Assembly (NCBI RefSeq): GCF_024758505.1
Contig: NZ_CP077970.1
Span: 6,510,001 to 6,574,000 of the forward strand
DNA length: 64,000 bases
DNA from: Bradyrhizobium arachidis
GTDB taxonomy: Bacteria > Pseudomonadota > Alphaproteobacteria > Rhizobiales > Xanthobacteraceae
Direction: 5' to 3'
A model generated the notes under the pieces. The model searched no databases. It had not been told where the DNA came from and worked only from the letters and a program-made list of their open reading frames with translations. Positions 17,469 through 25,725 of the stretch are shown here, in pieces (position 1 is the stretch's first letter; each line of letters opens with the position of its first letter). Made by a program: the position numbers and the translations under genes.

Positions 17469-18143
17469 TCAGGTCTTCGTCGCGATCCAGATCACGTGCC
17501 GGGCGCCGCCGCCTCGTCCGGTGGCGCGGACGGCGACTTCGTTGACGTCAAATCCGGCCTGTTGAAGCCGTCTCGTGAATTTCGGATGCGGGCCGGACGA
17601 CCAGACGGCAAGGACCCCGCCGCGCCGCAACGCGGTGTGCGCAATTCTCAGTCCAGCGACGTCGTACAGCGCGTCGTTAGTCCTGCGGGTGAGACCTTCC
17701 GGGCCGTTGTCGACGTCGAGCAGGATGGCGTCAAATGTGAGCGGATGCCTTTCGATGACCCGTGCGACGTCGGCTTCACGAATCTCGACGCGGGGATCGT
17801 CCAGGCTGTCGCCAAAAATCTCCGCCATCGGCTCCCGTGCCCAGGCGACGACCTCGGGAACCAGCTCGGCCACCACGATCTTCGCCTGCTTCCCCAGCAC
17901 GCCGAGCGCAGCACGGAGCGTAAAGCCCATGCCTAGGCCACCGATCAACACGCGCGGCTTAGCGACCTTCTCGATCTTCTTCGCTGCGAGCGTGGCGAGC
18001 GCCACTTCCGAGCCCGACAGACGGCTGTTCATCAGCTCGTTGGTCCCGAGCTTGATGGAGAACTCCTTGCCGCGACGCATCAGGCGGAGTTCGTCCTTGG
18101 TGCCGGGAATGCGCGCGGTGCCGAGTTTGAGCCAGGGAATCAT
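17469..18143 (-). CDS. Spermidine synthase-like SAM-dependent methyltransferase-fold protein
   Basis: A 224-residue Rossmann-fold protein. RVLIGGLGMGFTLRAALG (residues ~65-82) is the nucleotide-binding glycine motif, IVVAELVPEVVAWAREP the following acidic strand, and FDAILLDVDNGPEGL the catalytic-side Asp motif. This is the pattern of short spermidine synthase-like proteins in proteobacteria, often annotated without a proven substrate. It converges with the SnoaL-like gene with a 21-base gap. Confidence 0.75.
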   Translation of the reverse strand: MIPWLKLGTARIPGTKDELRLMRRGKEFSIKLGTNELMNSRLSGSEVALATLAAKKIEKVAKPRVLIGGLGMGFTLRAALGVLGKQAKIVVAELVPEVVAWAREPMAEIFGDSLDDPRVEIREADVARVIERHPLTFDAILLDVDNGPEGLTRRTNDALYDVAGLRIAHTALRRGGVLAVWSSGPHPKFTRRLQQAGFDVNEVAVRATGRGGGARHVIWIATKT

Positions 18144-18172
18144 GACACGCGTTCTAGCACGGCAGAGATTCG

Positions 18173-18284
18173 TAGGGTGGTTAGCCGAAGGCGTAACCCA
18201 CCTCTTTGCTATCCGCGTCGACAGAAGCGGCGGGTTACGCCGCGCGGCCTGCGCTTCGCGCAGCCGCTCAGCTAACCCACCCTA
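18173..18284. repeat. 112-base intergenic palindrome (family B)
   Basis: Outer arms TAGGGTGG-TTAGC and GCTAACCCACCCTA (one base different in length) flank inner arms GGCGTAACCCACC and GGCGGGTTACGCC, with a small central hairpin-forming stretch. It fills almost the whole spacer between the spermidine synthase-like gene and the P450 reductase fusion, and looks like a dispersed REP-type element. Confidence 0.7.
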
Positions 18285-18301
18285 GGAACCGCAATCCGCG
18301 G

Positions 18302-21300
18302 TCAGCCGCCGGCCCAGACGTCGAGCACGTAGCGGTTCTTCGCGCCGAGATCCTCGATCCAGCGGGCACCGGCGGCGGCATCGCTGCCGGTCTTCTCGCG
18401 ATAGATCGCGACAAGCGCCGCCTTCACGTCCGGCTCCATCTTGCCGCCATCGCCGCAGACATAGATGATCGCGCCTTGCTCGATCAGGGACCAGACCTTG
18501 TCCTTCTGCGCGGCGAGCACATGCTGCACATAGGTCTTCGGTCCGTCGGCACGCGAGAAGGCCGTAAAGAGCTCGGTGATGCCGCCGGCCGCCAGCGACT
18601 TCAGCTCATCCGCGTAAAGAAAATCCTGATCAGGATGGCGGCAGCCGAAGAACAGCATCGCGGGCCCAAGCGTGGCACCCTTCGCCTTGCGCGCGGCACG
18701 CTCCTGGAGGAAGCCGCGGAACGGCGCCAGCCCCGTGCCCGGCCCGATCATGATGATCGGCACGGAGGAATCGTCCGGCAGGCGGAAGCCCGCCTTGGTC
18801 TCGCGCACGATGGCATAGATGGTGTCGCCGACCCGGCGATCGCACAGATAGTTCGAGCAGATGCCCTTGTAGGTGCCGCGGCCGGACGCCGCCGGCCCCT
18901 CGACAACACCAACGGTGACGCTGCAACGCGCGGGGTCCACCGAGGGTGAGGACGAGATCGAATAATAGCGCGGCGCCAGTAGCGACAGCATTTCCAGATA
19001 GGCATGGAACGGCAATTCGCAGGCCGGATATTCCAGCAGCAGGTCGAGCACCGATTTTCGCTTGGCGAGAATCCCGCTGCGATAGCGCTCGCTCGCCTCC
19101 GCATCGTCGCCGACGAAGGCGAGAAGTTTTGGCTTGGTCACGGGGCAGCGGGTGTGCTCCGACATGATCTGGATCTGCTTGCGGGTCGCGACCTGCTGGA
19201 GCTCGACGAAGTCGGTCAGGAGCTGGCCGACCGAGACGGTCTCGCCGACCGGCAATTGCGCGCGCCTCCCCTCGGCAACCCCGAGCCTGATCTGGTCGGC
19301 GGGCAGGAAGCCGAAGCGGCGGGCGACCGCATCGACCAGTGCAGGATCGTTGCGCGGCACGACGCTGAGGTGGTCGCCGACGCGATAGGTCACGCCCGGC
19401 GGCAACTGCACCTCGATGTGACGGGTTGAGCGCTCCGACGGGTTGGGACCTTCCTTGTTCTGGAGCTCGTCATTTGCGAGGAGCTTCATCGCCGCTGTGC
19501 CGCCGAGTGCCGCGATCGCATTGACCGCACCGGGCGCGACCGGCTCGACCTTGTAAAGCGGCTCGTCGTCTGCGCTGCGGCTGAAATTCGCGGCCAGCCC
19601 GAACTCCTTCATCGCCGCTGGCGCAACCGAGGCAAACCACTTCTCGAACTGGCCGTCGAGATCGCTGCGCGCATCGCCCTCACCGCGCGCATGGACGCTG
19701 CGCGCGCCGTGGGCGGCGAGTTGCTCGTCGATGAAGCGCGGCACGGATTGATAGGTCGCCGCCCAGTCGCTGTTGCCGCAGCCGAACACGGCATAGCGCA
19801 CCTTTGCAAAGGCGTCCTTCGGCAGCTCGCCATGCAGCGACTTCACGAACTGCGTGGCATTGTCTGGCGGCGCGCCGTTGTAGGAGGCGCAGAAGATCAG
19901 CACGCCGCCCTCCGTCGGCAGCTTGCCGACATGATTGTCGAGCGGCGCGAGCTTGCTGGCGAAGCCGTTGACCTGTGCGAGGTCGGCGACGCGCGCTGCC
20001 ATTTCCTCGGCGGTGCCGAGATTGGAGCCGTAAAGCACGAGCAGCGGCGTGTTGTGGCCCGGACGCGCGGTGGCGCGCGGCGTGGCCGCGCCTGTGCTCA
20101 CTGTGGCCGCCGCCGGTCCCGCATAGGTGCCGCGCTCGCGGTCGGCGCGCGGGCGAACCTTGATCTTGAAGCCTTCCGGCTTCATCGTCAGCGTTTCCTT
20201 CAGATGCATCTGGTAACGCTGATGATCGACCAGCTTGAAACGCTGGAGGATCATGCCGAGCGCGAGTGCGGCCTCGTGCATGGCAAAACCGCGACCGATG
20301 CAGGCGCGCTGGCCGTTGCCGAAGGGTTTCCAGGCGTTGACCGGACGCTTTGCCTCCGCCTCGCGGCTAAAGTTCTCGGGATCGAAATTGTCGGGGTTCG
20401 GGCCCCAGACGCTGGGGTCGCGGTGCAGCGCCGTCACCAGGATCGTCGTGAAGGTGCCCTTCCTGAGCTTGTACTTGCCGCCGCCGATCGTCTCGTCCTT
20501 CAACGGCGAGATGCCATAGGCTGGCGCCGGCGGCCACAGCCGCAGCGCCTCCTTCAGGATCTGGGTGATGTATGTGAGCTGCGTCACCTGCTGATAGGTC
20601 GGCCGGGCATCGACATTCGGACCGAAGACGCGGTCGACCTCGTCATAGGCCTTCTTCAGGATATCCGGATGCTTGAGCAGCGCGTAGAGCGTGTAGGACA
20701 ACAGCCCGCTGGTGGTCTCGTGGCCCGCAATCAGGAAGGTGTTGATCTGGTAGCGGATGTTAATGTCGTCGAGCTGCTCGCCGGTCGAGCGGTCGACGCC
20801 GGTCATCATGGCGGCCAGCATGTCCTTCTTGTCGTCGATCGCCTCCGCGTTCTTGCGGCGCTCGGCGATGATCTCGTCCACCATCTTATTCATGAAGGCG
20901 ACGTCTTCGGCAAGCGTCTTGCGGCGCTTCTGCATCCAGATCTGCTCGAACGGCAGGCCGCGCGTCATCATGATGGTTTCGAGCGAGCGCACCAGCGACT
21001 CGACGAAGGGATGGTAGTCGGTCCGGTAGAACGAGTTGAAGCGGTAGTCGAAGCCGCACAGGCCGATGGTGTCGAGCGTCAGCGCGGTCATGTCATGGAC
21101 GACGTCGATCTCGTCGTCGGCATTGAGCCGCTCCCATTTCTTGACGAGCTGCTCGGCGATATCGATCATGCTCGGGTGATAGGACTGCATGGCGCGGTTG
21201 CCGAACGGCTGCAGCAGGATGTTGTGCGCCTTGCTCCAGTTCGGCTCGTTGGTATCGGCCGTGAACAACCCGTCGCCGCCGACCGCGCGCACGCGCCGCA

Positions 21301-21538
21301 GCGCACCGCGCACCGCCTTGTCGAACCGCTTCTCGTCGGAGAGCTCGTCGACGAGGTCATGGCCGGAGACGATGACGAGCGGCGCGCCCATCATGTCGAG
21401 CCAGAAGATCGGCCCCAGCTCTTTGGCAAGCCGCGTCAGGTGCTGCACCGGTGCCGCCGAATCCAGCGACAGCATGTTGCCGACCACCGGCTTGGTGGGC
21501 GGATGCGGAATCGGGTTCAAACGATTCTTGGATGACAT
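18302..21538 (-). CDS. CYP102-type bifunctional cytochrome P450/NADPH-P450 reductase
   Basis: A self-sufficient, soluble fatty-acid hydroxylase of the P450 BM3 type, 1078 residues. The heme domain (~1-470) has the I-helix motif AGHETTSG, the K-helix EALR, and the heme loop FGNGQRACIGRGFAMHE with ligand Cys413. The FMN/flavodoxin domain (~495-635) starts LLVLYGSNLGTAEEMA. The FAD/NADPH domain includes RYYSISSSP, PIIMIGPGTGLAPFRGF and ends with the VWAGG-type C-terminus. It probably oxidises medium- to long-chain fatty acids at sub-terminal positions. It lies next to an epoxide hydrolase and a WS/DGAT acyltransferase, though a palindrome and about 125 bases separate it from the former. Confidence 0.93.
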   Translation of the reverse strand: MSSKNRLNPIPHPPTKPVVGNMLSLDSAAPVQHLTRLAKELGPIFWLDMMGAPLVIVSGHDLVDELSDEKRFDKAVRGALRRVRAVGGDGLFTADTNEPNWSKAHNILLQPFGNRAMQSYHPSMIDIAEQLVKKWERLNADDEIDVVHDMTALTLDTIGLCGFDYRFNSFYRTDYHPFVESLVRSLETIMMTRGLPFEQIWMQKRRKTLAEDVAFMNKMVDEIIAERRKNAEAIDDKKDMLAAMMTGVDRSTGEQLDDINIRYQINTFLIAGHETTSGLLSYTLYALLKHPDILKKAYDEVDRVFGPNVDARPTYQQVTQLTYITQILKEALRLWPPAPAYGISPLKDETIGGGKYKLRKGTFTTILVTALHRDPSVWGPNPDNFDPENFSREAEAKRPVNAWKPFGNGQRACIGRGFAMHEAALALGMILQRFKLVDHQRYQMHLKETLTMKPEGFKIKVRPRADRERGTYAGPAAATVSTGAATPRATARPGHNTPLLVLYGSNLGTAEEMAARVADLAQVNGFASKLAPLDNHVGKLPTEGGVLIFCASYNGAPPDNATQFVKSLHGELPKDAFAKVRYAVFGCGNSDWAATYQSVPRFIDEQLAAHGARSVHARGEGDARSDLDGQFEKWFASVAPAAMKEFGLAANFSRSADDEPLYKVEPVAPGAVNAIAALGGTAAMKLLANDELQNKEGPNPSERSTRHIEVQLPPGVTYRVGDHLSVVPRNDPALVDAVARRFGFLPADQIRLGVAEGRRAQLPVGETVSVGQLLTDFVELQQVATRKQIQIMSEHTRCPVTKPKLLAFVGDDAEASERYRSGILAKRKSVLDLLLEYPACELPFHAYLEMLSLLAPRYYSISSSPSVDPARCSVTVGVVEGPAASGRGTYKGICSNYLCDRRVGDTIYAIVRETKAGFRLPDDSSVPIIMIGPGTGLAPFRGFLQERAARKAKGATLGPAMLFFGCRHPDQDFLYADELKSLAAGGITELFTAFSRADGPKTYVQHVLAAQKDKVWSLIEQGAIIYVCGDGGKMEPDVKAALVAIYREKTGSDAAAGARWIEDLGAKNRYVLDVWAGG

Positions 21539-21573
21539 TGACCTGCGTATCCCCCTGCCTCGTTATTCAACGT

Positions 21574-21661
21574 CGTCATTGCGAGCGTAGCGAAGCAATC
21601 CAGAAATGTATCCGCGGTCGCAGATCTGGATTGCTTCGTCGCTTCGCTCCTCGCAATGACG
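21574..21661. repeat. 88-base intergenic palindrome (family C)
   Basis: CGTCATTGCGAGCG...AGCGAAGCAATCCAGA at the left is mirrored by TCTGGATTGCTTCG...CGCTTCGCTCCTCGCAATGACG at the right, around a ~16-base centre. It sits between the P450 fusion and the epoxide hydrolase gene and ends 3 bases before the latter's stop codon. Confidence 0.75.
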
Positions 21662-21663
21662 AA

Positions 21664-22659
21664 TTACCCGAACCGCCTTCTACGCCATTCGATCAGCTTG
21701 GCGCTGACCTCCTCCGGCTTTTCCTGCTGCGTCCAATGGCCGCTGTCCTTGACCAGATACTTCTCCAGGTCCGGCACGAGCCTCTCCATGCCGTCGGCTG
21801 CGGACGGCGGCAGCACGGCGTCGTTCTCGGCCATGATCATCAGCGAAGGCACGTGGACGTGATGGTCCAGTCCCGCCGAGCGCAGCCAGTTGCGGGTGAA
21901 GTTGCGGTACCAGTTGATGCCGCCGGTAAAGCCGGTCTTCGTGAAGGTGTCGACAAACACCTTCTTCTCCTCCGCCGACAGGATTGGCGTGCGCGGATCA
22001 TGCTTCGCGTCGTAGTTCGCTATCATCTGCGGAAACGCCAGGTTGATCCGGGCCGAAGCGCCAATGCCGGCAATCGGCTCTTCCTCCGGCGCATCCGCAG
22101 GGCGCGCGACCGGTTTGCGCATGAACGCATCAAATGTCTGCTCGACGCGGCTGCCGAAAATCCGGTCGGGCGCACGCCCCGGATCCTGGAATTGGACAAT
22201 GTACATGTGATCGCCGAAGCGCTGGCGGAACAGCGCGATCGGATCTGCCGGCGCGCGGTCCCAATGCGGCGTGTTGACGCCGACGACGCCGGCGACGCGT
22301 GCGGGATGCCGCAGCGGCATCTGCCAGACGACGAAGCCGCCCCAGTCGTGGCCAACGAAGATTGCCTTGTCGATTCCGAGCTGGTCGAGCAGGCCGACGA
22401 GATCGCCGGTCAGATGTTCGAGGTCGTAGTCCTCGACCGTATCAGGCCGGTCGGTCGCACCATAGCCGCGCTGATCGGGCGCGATCACGCGGATGCCGGC
22501 CTCGCTCAGCGCCTTGATCTGGTAACGCCAGGAGAAGGCGAGCTCCGGCCAGCCGTGGCAGAGCACCATCGGCGGCTTGTCGGTCTGCGGGCCAGCCTCG
22601 TAATAGCCCATGCGGATTCCGTTCGTCTGCACGAACTTGAGCGGCGGCATTTCAATCAT
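21664..22659 (-). CDS. Epoxide hydrolase-type alpha/beta hydrolase
   Basis: A 331-residue hydrolase with the epoxide-hydrolase oxyanion motif HGWPE (35-39), nucleophile elbow GHDWGG with Asp105 rather than Ser, and C-terminal catalytic His in VKDSGHWTQQEKPEEV. Asp as nucleophile and HGxP strongly favour epoxide hydrolase (or a close relative) over esterase or haloalkane dehalogenase. The location between a fatty-acid P450 and WS/DGAT suggests action on epoxidised lipids, which is inference. Confidence 0.85.
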   Translation of the reverse strand: MIEMPPLKFVQTNGIRMGYYEAGPQTDKPPMVLCHGWPELAFSWRYQIKALSEAGIRVIAPDQRGYGATDRPDTVEDYDLEHLTGDLVGLLDQLGIDKAIFVGHDWGGFVVWQMPLRHPARVAGVVGVNTPHWDRAPADPIALFRQRFGDHMYIVQFQDPGRAPDRIFGSRVEQTFDAFMRKPVARPADAPEEEPIAGIGASARINLAFPQMIANYDAKHDPRTPILSAEEKKVFVDTFTKTGFTGGINWYRNFTRNWLRSAGLDHHVHVPSLMIMAENDAVLPPSAADGMERLVPDLEKYLVKDSGHWTQQEKPEEVSAKLIEWRRRRFG

Positions 22660-22677
22660 CGCAAACGTCCTGACTTC

Positions 22678-24228
22678 CTATTCGGCGGCGCCCTTGATGT
22701 CGGCTGCCGGCGGGTCGTAGGCCGCCTCCAGCGCGGCGAACTCCTCCGGCAGCATGTCGCACATCACCTGCACATGCGGGATGATGTTGGCGCCGACGAT
22801 GAAACCGAAATCGAGCTGATCGCGATAGCTCTGCACGGTGATGTTGAGCGCCTGACCGTGGGTCGAGATCGACACCGGGAAGATGTGCAACAGCTCCGCG
22901 CCCGCGGCATACAGCGTCTGCCGCGGCCCCGGCACGTTGGAGACCGTGATGTTCGCGGCCGGCGGCAGCACGTCCGACAGGTTGGAGCGGCTGTAGAGCA
23001 GAGCCAGGATCTGAACCATGATCGGCGCGCCGAGCATCGAGATATTGGAGACCTGCGGCATCAGCGCGCGCAGCGGATGCGACATCTCCTTGGACTTGGT
23101 CGACTGCGCGATGATCGCCTCCAGTCGCGCCTTGGGATCGTCGATATTGGTGGCGATCGAGCAGATCATGCCGAACACCTGGTTGTTGGCTTCGGTGTTG
23201 CCCTCCTCGCGCAGCGAGATCGGCACCGCCGCGGTCAGCGACTTCGGCGGCAGCGTGCCATATTGCTTGAGGTAGCGCCGGACCACGCCGGAGGCGAGCG
23301 CCAGCACGACGTCGTTGAGCTTGCCGCCGGCCCGCTTGGCGAGCGCCTTCGAGCGCGACAGCGAGATCGAGACACCGGCAAAGCTGCGTTCGGACGAGAT
23401 CGTCTTGTTGAGAATGGTCGGCGGCGACACCATGCTCGCGAGGCTCTCGCGCGAATTGGGATCAGCGACCTTGCCGAGCACGTCCGAGACGCTCTTGAGC
23501 ACCGTCGGGATGTTGCCGGCGAAGCGCACCGCGCTCTCGATCTGGTACATCGCATTGTCGAACAGGATCGAGCCGATGTCGCTCTTGCCGGTGCGCGGCA
23601 GTTGCAGATTTTTCGCCGCCGCCGACGCGTCGAGCGGCTGGCTGAAAAGCTGCTGGTAGGAATCGAGCAGATTGGCCGCGATGTCGCGCGGCTCCTGTCC
23701 GGTCTTGGCGCCGGCCGTCGGCGGTTCGACCGTCCGGGGGATCGGCGAGATGTCGTAGATCATGCTGGTCAGCGCCGCACCGGCACCGCCGTCGATGGCG
23801 GCATGGTGCATCTTGGAATAGAGGCCGACCTCGTTGTTCTTCATGCCCTCGAACACGTAGAACTCCCAGAGCGGGCGGGCACGGTTCAAGAGCTTTGCAT
23901 GCATCCAGCCGACGATGCGCTCGAGCGTGGCGCGGTCGCGCGGCGCCGGAAGGCTGGCACGGAAGATGTGGCGGTCGATGTCGAACTGGTCGTCCTCGAC
24001 CCAGGAGGGATGATCTATGTCAAGCGGCGCCTTTTCCGGCCGCGCCTTCAGGATCGGCGCGATGTGCAAGCGCGAGACGATCATCGCCTTGAAGTCTTCG
24101 AAGAAGTCGCCCTTGTAGTCGTCGGGTAGGCGGAAGATCGCCATGCTTCCGACATGCATCGGCATTTCCGGCGTTTCCAGATACAGAAATGACGCGTCCA
24201 GTGACGACAGCTTCTTACCGTCAGCCAT
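22678..24228 (-). CDS. Wax ester synthase/diacylglycerol O-acyltransferase (WS/DGAT)
   Basis: Esterifies acyl-CoA to a fatty alcohol or diacylglycerol. The 516-residue protein opens with LSSLDASFLYLETPEMPMHV, typical of the family, and carries the catalytic HHxxxDG motif as HHAAIDGG (His141, His142, Asp146). The C-terminal domain includes ITVSNVPGPRQTLYAAGA, a second hallmark. ATG 24228 follows GGGAGGGAA; the in-frame ATG 24279 overlaps the upstream hydrolase. Part of a four-gene minus-strand lipid run with the gene at 24276. Confidence 0.9.
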   Translation of the reverse strand: MADGKKLSSLDASFLYLETPEMPMHVGSMAIFRLPDDYKGDFFEDFKAMIVSRLHIAPILKARPEKAPLDIDHPSWVEDDQFDIDRHIFRASLPAPRDRATLERIVGWMHAKLLNRARPLWEFYVFEGMKNNEVGLYSKMHHAAIDGGAGAALTSMIYDISPIPRTVEPPTAGAKTGQEPRDIAANLLDSYQQLFSQPLDASAAAKNLQLPRTGKSDIGSILFDNAMYQIESAVRFAGNIPTVLKSVSDVLGKVADPNSRESLASMVSPPTILNKTISSERSFAGVSISLSRSKALAKRAGGKLNDVVLALASGVVRRYLKQYGTLPPKSLTAAVPISLREEGNTEANNQVFGMICSIATNIDDPKARLEAIIAQSTKSKEMSHPLRALMPQVSNISMLGAPIMVQILALLYSRSNLSDVLPPAANITVSNVPGPRQTLYAAGAELLHIFPVSISTHGQALNITVQSYRDQLDFGFIVGANIIPHVQVMCDMLPEEFAALEAAYDPPAADIKGAAE

Positions 24229-24275
24229 AGTTCCCTCCCGAAAAATCTCAATGGGCGCCTTTCCGGCGCCTCTTC

Positions 24276-25076
24276 TCAAGCCGGTACTGTAGGGTCCGGC
24301 GGGGCATATGCAATGGCAAACGGGCCCGCCCGGTCAAATGGCCAGAACTCCCCCTCGGGCTGGGCCAGACGATCGGCCACCGCCCAGAGCGCCGCCGGGT
24401 TGACGCCGAGGCCGATATGGCTGGCGAACAGCACTTCGATGTTCTCGGCCCGCTCCGATGGATGCAACAGGCAGGTACGCCAGTTCACGATGCCGTCGCT
24501 GCGGGAATAGATCGAGCTGCACGGCACCGGCAATTCGCCGGCGATCGCGTCGCGCAGCTCGACATAGTCGTCGACCCGCTCGCCCGACAGCGCTTCGTAG
24601 AGCCGCGTCGCATTGGTCGCCCGCACGTCGTTGGCAAAGGGGCTGCCGAGCGTGACGACGTAGCGAACCATGTCGGGCGCCTGGAGCGCGAGGTCGCGGG
24701 CATAGACGCCGCCGAGGCTCCATCCGATCAGGCTGACCTTGCGCCCCGTCTCCTGATGGATCTCGGCAAGACGGGCCCGCAGCGCGTCACGGATACGCGC
24801 AAGCCCGCCGAGGTTGCGGCCCATCCGCCAGGCATGGGCGTCATAGCCGAGCTCACGGAGATAGCGGCGGATCGGCACCATCGAAAGATCGCTGGCGAGG
24901 AAGCCGGGCAGCGCCAGCACGGGATGACCGTCACCCCGCGGCGCGCGCATCAGCAATGGCGACAGAACGAGGCTGGCATTGAGCTCGAACAGCCCCCGCG
25001 CCTCCGCAAGCATGAGGCCGAGGCTCGGCGGACGAAGCCGGCTCGAGGCCCGCGCTTCGTGTGAGTCCGACGGCAT
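24276..25076 (-). CDS. Alpha/beta hydrolase, paralogue of the 10595-11365 gene
   Basis: A 266-residue alpha/beta hydrolase with PRGDGHPVLALPGFLASD, elbow GWSLGG (Ser120), YVVTLGSPFANDVRATN, and a possible catalytic His in ASHIGLGVNPAALWAVADR. It shares these blocks and overall layout with the hydrolase next to paaX. ATG 25076 overlaps the stop of the upstream DUF6489 gene in a TAATG junction. Position upstream of WS/DGAT suggests a lipase or esterase working on neutral lipid; unproven. Confidence 0.8.
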   Translation of the reverse strand: MPSDSHEARASSRLRPPSLGLMLAEARGLFELNASLVLSPLLMRAPRGDGHPVLALPGFLASDLSMVPIRRYLRELGYDAHAWRMGRNLGGLARIRDALRARLAEIHQETGRKVSLIGWSLGGVYARDLALQAPDMVRYVVTLGSPFANDVRATNATRLYEALSGERVDDYVELRDAIAGELPVPCSSIYSRSDGIVNWRTCLLHPSERAENIEVLFASHIGLGVNPAALWAVADRLAQPEGEFWPFDRAGPFAIAYAPPDPTVPA

Positions 25077-25333
25077 TATTTCTTCTTGTCGCTGCTGCGC
25101 GTCCCGCCCAGGCCCGCCATGGTGATGAACATGTCCTGGAACCGTTCGGCGAGTTTTGGATCGAACGTGAACCAGCTCTGCAGCAGCGATTCAGGCGAGA
25201 CCTTATCGATGTTGGACATCATCTGCTGCTGCAGCTTGTCCATCACGGCGGTCTGCATCGGCATCACATCGGGCAGGCCGAAGAACTGACGCGCCTCGAG
25301 GGGGGTGCAGTCGATTTCGATGTTAACCTTCAT
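25076..25333 (-). CDS. Small DUF6489-like protein
   Basis: An 85-residue protein (KVNIEIDCTPLEARQFFGLP at the N-terminus, Met/Gln-rich middle, Lys-rich end) that I recognise as the small DUF6489 type seen in Rhizobiales; function unknown. GGAGGGGAC directly precedes ATG 25333. It starts the run DUF6489 - alpha/beta hydrolase - WS/DGAT, and its helical, amphipathic look would suit a small granule- or lipid-associated protein, which is speculation. Confidence 0.7.
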   Translation of the reverse strand: MKVNIEIDCTPLEARQFFGLPDVMPMQTAVMDKLQQQMMSNIDKVSPESLLQSWFTFDPKLAERFQDMFITMAGLGGTRSSDKKK

Positions 25334-25725
25334 GTCCCCTCCAAAAGCGGATTCGAGCGGCGTGACACAGTATCACCGCGAGTTGTGGTGCGACGCAAGC
25401 GACCTGATGCCGGCCGCAGGCGGCCCTCCCCCCAATTGCCGGATATGGTCAATCAAATCGTGCCCTCCGGCATGTGCCACCCAACCGGTGATCGATGGCC
25501 GGCAGCGTCGCTCCCACCCCTTCATTCCGCACGGCGAAAGTCGAATGTCGCGCGCTCGGCTCTGCCTCTAAACCTTACAGGTCAGCATTGCTGCACAGCG
25601 GCGCAAGTTGGTGCGTTCCTTGCTGGAATCGCGCTTGCACGGGTCGAGAACTCTGGGCAACATGGATTAATCAGCTCCGCCGACAACCAAAAATCACCGG
25701 CGTAGCAGAGCGGAGAAGGTCAAGA
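25334..25725. other. 392-base divergent intergenic region
   Basis: Contains the promoters for the minus-strand lipid run and the plus-strand peptide transporter array. I see no convincing gene. A candidate sigma-54-type element is listed separately. A C-rich stretch around 25424-25433 and a GGCCGCAGGCGGCC palindrome near 25410 are the only other visible structures. Confidence 0.5.
25609..25624 (+). promoter_or_regulatory. Possible sigma-54 (-24/-12) promoter for the peptide ABC array
   Basis: TGGTGC, five bases, then TTGCT gives GG and GC exactly 10 bases apart, the invariant spacing of -24/-12 promoters. It lies about 100 bases upstream of the first substrate-binding protein gene. The -24 hexamer is not the ideal TGGCAC, so confidence is modest. 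Confidence 0.3.

Noticed and set aside
19691..21535. 614-codon plus-strand frame opposite the P450 fusion
   Set aside because: Antisense shadow of a gene with clear heme, flavin and NADPH motifs; typical of GC-rich DNA.
21451..24129. 892-codon plus-strand frame opposite the epoxide hydrolase and WS/DGAT genes
   Set aside because: Arg/His/Asp-rich translation with no domain features, spanning two real minus-strand genes and a palindromic repeat.
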